Of a DNA stretch of 15,510 nucleotides, positions 6,314 to 13,000 are shown piece by piece. The stretch spans positions 1 through 15,510 of the forward strand of contig CAVBBP010000057.1 of NCBI GenBank assembly GCA_963593685.1, given 5' to 3'. The position numbers and the translations under genes were made by a program. How positions within the stretch are numbered: the first letter of the stretch is position 1; every line of letters starts with the position of its first letter. This stretch comes from W0P28-013 sp963593685 (GTDB lineage Bacteria; Bacteroidota; Bacteroidia; Bacteroidales; Paludibacteraceae). The notes below the pieces were generated by a model, which saw nothing but the letters and a program-made list of their open reading frames with translations, ran no database searches and was not told where the DNA came from.

Positions 6314-7009
6314 TTACTCCTTACTCTTTATTCGTCGGGCGTGGCATGCCGCGCCCCTACGGTTCTTCCTGCGCTGCCAAAAAACATACGCGCCGGCGCA
6401 GAGCAGCAGAGGTACTAATGCGCTGCCGATGGGTTCGGGGTATTCTGGGGCAGGGTCACCTACACTGGTATCGCCACCGACCTTGGGGCGTGGGCGGGCG
6501 CTGGGGCGGTCCGAGTTGTCGTCGGCGAAAGGTTCGCTGACGGTAACGGTGCGCGACGACCGCGACGAGCCGCTGCTCGCTATGCTGCCCGATGTGCGCG
6601 CTACACTGCTGCCCGAAGCCACTGCGCTGCGGTGTGTGGTGGCGCTGCTGCTACTGGCACTGCTGCCGCCGCCTACGCTGCCGCCGCCTACGCTGGTGCC
6701 GCCCTGCAAACCTGTGCTGACTATCGACTGCCCTGTGGCGGTGGCGGCAGGAGCAGTGGCAATGGCGGTGCGCGCACTACGCCGCGCCGAAGAGGCGTGA
6801 AAATCGCTCTGCGCAATGTTTGGCACGAGCCAACTGCGGTCGCCGCCGAGCGGCTGTGTGGCCGCTGGCGCACGACTGGTGCGGTAGGTTACTATGTTGC
6901 TCTGCCCCATCTCGGTTTTGCCAAAGGTGGTCAACCCCAAGCAGACCACGCCCACCAAACCGACGGTAAGTGCAATGTTTCCTAATATCTCTCTGCGTAT
7001 CCGTTTCAT
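6314..7009 (-). CDS. Small Ser/Gly-rich membrane protein with PEP-like tail
   Basis: I do not recognise this 231-residue protein. It has an N-terminal hydrophobic segment after MKRIRRE (about 9-29), which could be a signal anchor or signal peptide; a low-complexity Ala/Ser/Gly/Arg region (71-153) with a duplicated SVGGG; an acidic, Pro-rich stretch (159-193); a second hydrophobic segment (195-211) preceded by PEYPEP; and a basic tail QRRKNRR. The motif-helix-basic order at the C-terminus resembles PEP-CTERM or other sorting tails, though an ordinary membrane anchor is equally possible. It lies 54 bp downstream of the 2813-residue gene with no terminator between, and has a good Shine-Dalgarno sequence, so it is probably co-transcribed and may work with that surface protein. 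Its last codons (about 217-225) are formed by a REP-like palindrome, so the original C-terminus may have been different. Confidence 0.75.
   Translation of the reverse strand: MKRIRREILGNIALTVGLVGVVCLGLTTFGKTEMGQSNIVTYRTSRAPAATQPLGGDRSWLVPNIAQSDFHASSARRSARTAIATAPAATATGQSIVSTGLQGGTSVGGGSVGGGSSASSSSATTHRSAVASGSSVARTSGSIASSGSSRSSRTVTVSEPFADDNSDRPSARPRPKVGGDTSVGDPAPEYPEPIGSALVPLLLCAGAYVFWQRRKNRRGAACHARRIKSKE
6337..6360 (-). repeat. REP-like palindrome with GTAG head (copy 2), inside a coding end
   Basis: On the minus strand this reads GTAG followed by a 20-bp palindrome GGGCGCGGCATGCCACGCCC with one mismatched pair. The head GTAGGG is the same as in the element at 1788-1810, but the stem is different. 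It lies inside the 3' end of the 231-residue gene and encodes the residues RGAACHAR. Confidence 0.55.
6663..6692 (-). repeat. 15-bp in-frame tandem duplication
   Basis: The plus-strand sequence CTGCCGCCGCCTACG occurs twice in direct succession (6663-6677 and 6678-6692). On the coding strand it gives two SVGGG/VGGGS units in the low-complexity region of the 231-residue protein. Confidence 0.9.
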
Positions 7010-7016
7010 AATCTTT

Positions 7017-7022
7017 CTCCTT
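7017..7022 (-). promoter_or_regulatory. Shine-Dalgarno site of the 231-residue gene
   Basis: On the minus strand AAGGAG lies 7 nt before the ATG at 7009. A strong site of this kind is uncommon among the genes of this window (serS and the 1239-residue gene have none) and supports both the start choice and translation from a shared transcript with the upstream 2813-residue gene. Confidence 0.7.
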
Positions 7023-7063
7023 GTGTTTTTCGGTGTTTTCGGTAATAAATTTGGTTCACAAGA

Positions 7064-10000
7064 TTATAAAATCGTCTTGATGCTGTAACTGTCGTTGCCG
7101 CTGACCACCTGTATCAGGTAGGCACCACGCACAGGCGCATGGAAGGTGATGGTGTTGCCGTCGGCACGCTGCTGGTGCAGCACACGCCCTATGGCATCGA
7201 CTATGCGCACTTGCGCTCCTGCGGGCAGCGACTCGATGACGAGCGCGTCGCCGTGGCGATAGACCACAGGCACACCGCCTTCGGGGTCGGTAATGTCGGT
7301 AGGCACACTGCTGGCGCGCAGGTGGAGGCTAAACCGCCCTTCGGTAGTGCCAGCCGCCGCCGCAAAGGTGTAGTCGCCCAGCAGCAGGTCGGTGGTGGTG
7401 TGCAGCGTGTTGTCTTCGAGATAGACAGCGTCGTAGCGGCTCATGCCCTGCAAACGGTCGATGCTGAAGGTGTAGTTGCCTTTGGTGCGCAGATAGAAGC
7501 CTACTGGAATGGTCTGATTCACAGGCGTTTCGCGGTCGATAGCCTGCCGAATCATGGCGTAGCCCGCCGAGTCGATGGTGTAGGGCTGCGGATAGGTCTG
7601 CGCCTTGTTTATCATGCGCAGCATGTCGTGGCCCACCTCGTAAGTGCGGTTAAACTGGTCGCCAATCATCACGCAGGTAGTGCCTGCCACACCGCTGGCG
7701 TTGGTCAGCACAAGGTTGAACTGGCTCACGCTGCTGGCGTTGGTGGCGGCGCGACTGGCTGGTGCGCCAGCGGGCAGGTTGCGTGCCGTCTTTACAAAAT
7801 CGACTTTACCGTCGCTCACCGCTTGCACAAAGAATGCGCGGAACGGCAGCAGGTTGGCTTCGCTGGCTTGGGATTGTACCCAATTATAGTTAGGATCCGT
7901 TGGGTCGTTCACCGCCACATAGATGTCTTCATAGGGATTTTCGTTTGTATAGGTTTCACCATCTTTCGGATCGGTGTAGTAGCCATTGAGCAGCAATTCG
8001 GTGCTCCATTCGGGCTTCTGTGCTTTTCCGTCGAAGCGCGAGATGAACGGATTGCCGATGTAGTTCCAACCACGGTGGCAGGGCAACCTTTCGGCAGCCG
8101 CACCTGTGTAGCCCACAACTGGCAGTTGCTGGTCGCTGACATTGGTTTCGGTGTATATCTGTCCCGACACATTGGGCAGGCTGATGCGCACTTTGTACTG
8201 CGGCAGGTTGGGTGCTACCTCGTGCAGACCGCCTATGCCGATGATGTAGCCCACGCCCGCTTTCAGTGTGCCGTTGGCAGGTACATGCACCCATGTGCCG
8301 TTGTTCGTTGCGCCGTTGGGTGTGCCAGTGATGGCGCGTTTTTGGCCGTCGTAGTACTTGATGAACCAGTCGGTGCCATACTCGCCGAGGCTCTTGCCGT
8401 TGCTTCGGGCGATGTCGGCCACCTTACAGTCGTAGGGCAGCGCAAAGTCGTACCATGCCAGCGCGTCGATACGCTTGTAGTGGCCCACGCCGAGCAGTGC
8501 CGACAGTGTGCCTTCGACCAGTGCATAGCCCACATCGTTGTTGTCGCTCGACACATACACATGGCGTGTGTTGTAGGTGTAGCCCTCGGCTATCTGCAAG
8601 CGGCCTGTGTGGTAGACATACACATCGCGCAGTTGGTTGTAGCCGCCTTTGGCCACCTCCAGTTTGGCGTTGTCGCGTATCACCACATCGCAGTCGGGGC
8701 AGATGGCGCGCCCCTTGCCGTCGAAGCCGAAGAGTGCTTCGTCTTTTGTGGTGGTGCTGGCATCGACTATTATCGGCACCTTGTAGTCGAGTGTGGTGCT
8801 GGGTTTGTCGCTGCCCTCTTTGAAGCCCTGAATCTTGATGCTGCTGCACGACAGGTCGCTGAAGTCGGTGAAGCCGTCCATGATGATGTCGCCGGCCGAG
8901 ATGCGGAATGTGCCATCTTCGTTGCGAACGCCGGGTGCCGTTATCTTGATGCTGTCGCTTATCGGCTCGTAACGCTGGAAGTATTCTTTATAGTCGAAAC
9001 TGGCGACATACTCAAAGCCATTACAAGAGGCAGCAACACCATCATCACTATCCGATTTAGGAATCTGCATACCATTCCATTCGCCTTCGACACATTGCGA
9101 TGGATCAGTACTACTGTATGTTCCTAGTGTATTGAACCTACTATTGATGTTTTCTGTCAGCGTATTAGCACCACTCGTTACTGTATTTTTACGAATCAAA
9201 AGGGAGCGGTTCATACTGATAGCAATTTTTTCAGAAGGATTTTGGATGTTTTCGCCATAACCAACCCAACCATTATCGTCACCCCAAGTGGGGGATTCGG
9301 TAACCTTAACTGGCATGCCAGAAGCAGAATTCGCCGTAATACTACCCAAAATGTCGATAGGATTGGTATTCTTACACAATACAAGTTGTTGATGGCCGCC
9401 AAAAACTACAGCCGATGTGTTAAGATAAGCCGTCGAAAAATCAAATTTACCTTTGTTTTTAACACAATCTATTATAGAACAATCATTTACAGTTGATGTT
9501 TTACAATTTGGGTAGTCGCTACCTGTAGAATAGACAATAATTTCTTCGCCAGCACCTATGTAACCTTTTTCTTTGCCATAAGCACTCAAATCAATAGTAG
9601 ATGCCCAAGATGCCACATCCTTGCTTGATACACGACCTATTTTAACCGTATAGGAGGCCAAATCTATCTTGTCTTTCGTACCATTATATATGGCAAACAG
9701 TTTCACATTACCCGTTGCTTCATAGTATTTCGAGAAAAACAACTCGTCTGCCACATTTCCCGTTACTCCTGTGCTCTGCCCGGTGTTGTCGCGTACAATG
9801 GTGATTTTCACTATGTCGGCACTATCGACGGCCACGTCCATGTAGCCGCGGTGTTGGTTTATCACCTCTATGTTGCCGTTGTTCAGTTTGGCGCAGTTGG
9901 TTATCAGGCTGTGGTAGCGCGGTGTGCGCACCTCGATAATGGCAGTGGCAGTGGCAGCGCAGTAGTCGCCGTCGGCGGCTTGCGTGGCGGTAATGGTATA

Positions 10001-13000
10001 TACGCCCATGGCCGAGGCGGTAAAGTAGCCGTCGGCTATGGTGCCGCCGCCCGAAACGCTCCAACTAACTGCGGCTGGGCTTGCGCTGTAGTACACCACG
10101 CGTTTTTTGGCTTTGCCAGCCACCAGTGGGGCGGTGTTGTCGTCGTTTTCGAACATAATTTTCAGGCCAGCCACGCCAGTAATGTCCACATGTGCGCCCC
10201 CGTTGAGCAGGTCGCTATAGCCAGTGCCTACCTCGTTGGTGGCGTAGGCGCGGAAGTAGTAGTCGCCCGGCGCGTCGATGGTAACAAGGTTTGCGATAGC
10301 GCCGCTGGTGGCGGTTATCTCCACCTGTTGCACCCCTGTAGCAAAGGTTTTGTCGGTGCTATACTCTATGCCATAGGCCGTTGCTGGGCAGAGCGTTGCA
10401 CTTTGCACCGTGGTCGTCAGCGAAAAGTCGCTGCCAAGCGCCACCACGCCGCAGTCCTGCGTTACTGCGCCCGCGGCGGTTACGGTGGGCGGGTTGTCGC
10501 AGTTGGCGGTGGTGGCTACTATTTTCGCCACATCGGAGCAGATGTGGGTGGTGGTGCCATGTTTTGCCCTTATATATATGGTGTATTCGGTGCCAGCGGT
10601 CAGCCCTGTGCGCGTCAGGCTTGGGGCGGCGAGGTCGATACCAGCAATGTCGGTCCAAGTAGTGCTATCGGTGCTGTATTGGTAGGCATCGGCACCAGCC
10701 ACTGCGCCCCACACGAGCGTGAGTTCGGTCGATTTTTTGGCCGACACACGCAGCCCTTGCGGTGCTACATTGTAGGCGCACGAATCGACCATAGGCAGAA
10801 TGCGCAGCGCGGTGATATTGCTATTGGCATACATGCCAAAGTTGTTGAGTGTGCTGCTGGCGGTGCTGAGCGAGAGCGAGCGGCTGTTTTGTGCGTTGCC
10901 TATGGTGTAGGTTACAAGGTCGGTGGTCTGTAGCAGCCAGTTGTAGGACTGATTTGCGCCTGTGGCGGTAGCGGCATAGTTTTGTATGCCTGTGTTGCCT
11001 TCGCTGCTTGCCCAGAGGTATTTGCTGCCCAAGCCCACGAAGCGTGCATAGCGCAGGTCGCTGCCGCTGCTGTTGGGCATACCGTCGAAGGTGTAGATGG
11101 TGTTGCACGGAGCGTATGTGGCTTCGGTGGGGTCGGCAGCGTCGTTCACTACCAACTGCCCATTGCCAGCGTAGGTGCCGCTTGTGGCCATATCGGCAGG
11201 CAGGGCGTACCACTTATCGCCATTTTTGGCGGCTATCACAAATTTTTCGGGCAGCGCGCGTGCATACACGGTGGCGCTATCGAGTGTGGCGTTGGTGTTG
11301 TAGGTGATGTGCGGCACTATGCGCACCGTTTCGCGCGTGTTGTAGGCGGTAGGTTTGTAGGTTACCACTATGGTGCCCTCTATCGTGTATTCGTCGCCAT
11401 TTGGGGTTACCGTTTGGTTAATAGCGGTGCTGATGTTACGATTGAGTGTGCCATCGCTCACATTGTGCTGGTATTTGGCTTGGTTGGCAAACACTTGCAC
11501 TTGGGGGGCGGAGCCGTCGGTATTCTGTTTCAGTGCGCCCGCCACGAAGCGAATGGTGTCTTGCGACTGCACGCTGCTGCGTGTGCTGCCCGCGTTACCA
11601 CTGGTTACATACACCTCGCGACCGCCAGTTATCAGCAGGTATGGACCGCAGGTAGGCGAGGTGGTGTAGGAATAGGAAACCAATTTATAGAGTTGAATGT
11701 CTTGTACGCCGCTCGAATTTGTATAACAACTCCAATTAGAATTGTTATACAAAGATACATATCGGTCTTGGTTATTATCTTTCAGTTTGATAGTGGTACT
11801 TGTTTCATCTGATGCCGAAGCGGTGAAATAGTCCGATGTCGTACCGCAAGTAAGACCATTATTATCTTTGATGCAATACAAATAATTGTCACCACTTTTG
11901 ATATACCATTGATTTTCGGCTGTGCCATACTTTGTAAATGTCCATGCTGCCGATTCGTCTATGGTTGTTGGGTTAAATTCTACGGCAGAACCACCGCCCG
12001 CACTGAATTTAGCGGCTTTCAATACATATTCTGCGCTATTATAGGTGGCTGTTATGAAATACTTGCCGCCATCGGTTATTGCCGAAAGTCCCACTTTCGA
12101 GGGGCCTGTGCTTCCATCTTCGGAATACCGATACACCGCATAGAGTGTTTTTCCGCCTTTGGGTATGGTGTAGGGGAAGGTAACGAGCGAAACGCTGGTG
12201 GCGGAGCCTGTAATTTTCTCTTCGCTCCAGCCCACAAACTCGTAGGCCACGGGTGTGGTGCATACGCCAGTGGGGTCGGCGGCGGCATCGACAGTGGTGG
12301 TAGCCCAGCCGCTCTTGGTCACTTGCACAGCGCCGCGGTTGTTGAACACAATAGCGTATTCTGTGCAGGTTACGGTGGACGATACGGCTATGGTCTGCGT
12401 CTCTATCTCGTCGCCACTGAAGGTGATGTCGCCGCTATATGGGGTATTGCTGGCCACTGGGGCGTAGGCGCGCACATAGATGTTGTTCGTGATTTTGCCA
12501 TAATTTGGGCTTTGGGTCGATGCCACTGGTGTAAGCGTAACCGACTTGTCATATTTGGTTTTGTCGGTCTTGTTGGTCGAAACCAAAAAGCCGTCGGGGG
12601 CGGTTACGGTTACCGTTTTGGTCAGGTTGCAGTTGGTGCCAAGCGTGATGGTGGCTGCCGAGTTCATGCTGGTGGCTGCCGAGTTCATGCTGGTGGTGTC
12701 GCCACACTCAACGGTGAATGCCGCTTGGTCGATGGCTGGCGCTTCGAACACAGGCAGTTTGGTAACAGCCACATAGTTCGAGCCGGTGCTGCTGCACGAG
12801 CCGTCGCTGTAGGTGGCGATGATGGTATAAACACCTGCCGCTGTAGCGGTGAATGTGCCGTCGGTAGCGATGGTGGCACCCGTTGTGGGGTATAGGCTGT
12901 AGGTTACACCGCTGGCCAGCGTGGTAGCAACTGTGGTGCTGGCCGTGCCGTTGACAAGGTTGATGCTCTGCGACGCTGGTGTCACGGTTACCTCCTGCCC

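Noticed and set aside
6317..7009. Lipoprotein signal in the 231-residue protein
   Set aside because: A cysteine is present at residue 23 in VVCLG, but the preceding and following residues do not fit a lipobox, and the cysteine is inside the hydrophobic stretch.
7139..9127. 662-codon plus-strand ORF antisense to the giant gene
   Set aside because: It lies entirely opposite a gene with clear signal peptide and sorting domain, and its translation has no recognisable domain or signal. It arises from codon bias of the minus-strand gene. The same applies to the long plus-strand ORFs at 2014-3318, 4063-5109, 9851-10933, 11909-12895 and 13145-14572.
9341..9817. Nuclease activity linked to the lamin-tail domain
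   Set aside because: Lamin-tail domains in Bacteroidota often accompany endonucleases, but no HNH, endonuclease I or endonuclease/exonuclease/phosphatase motif was seen elsewhere in the protein.
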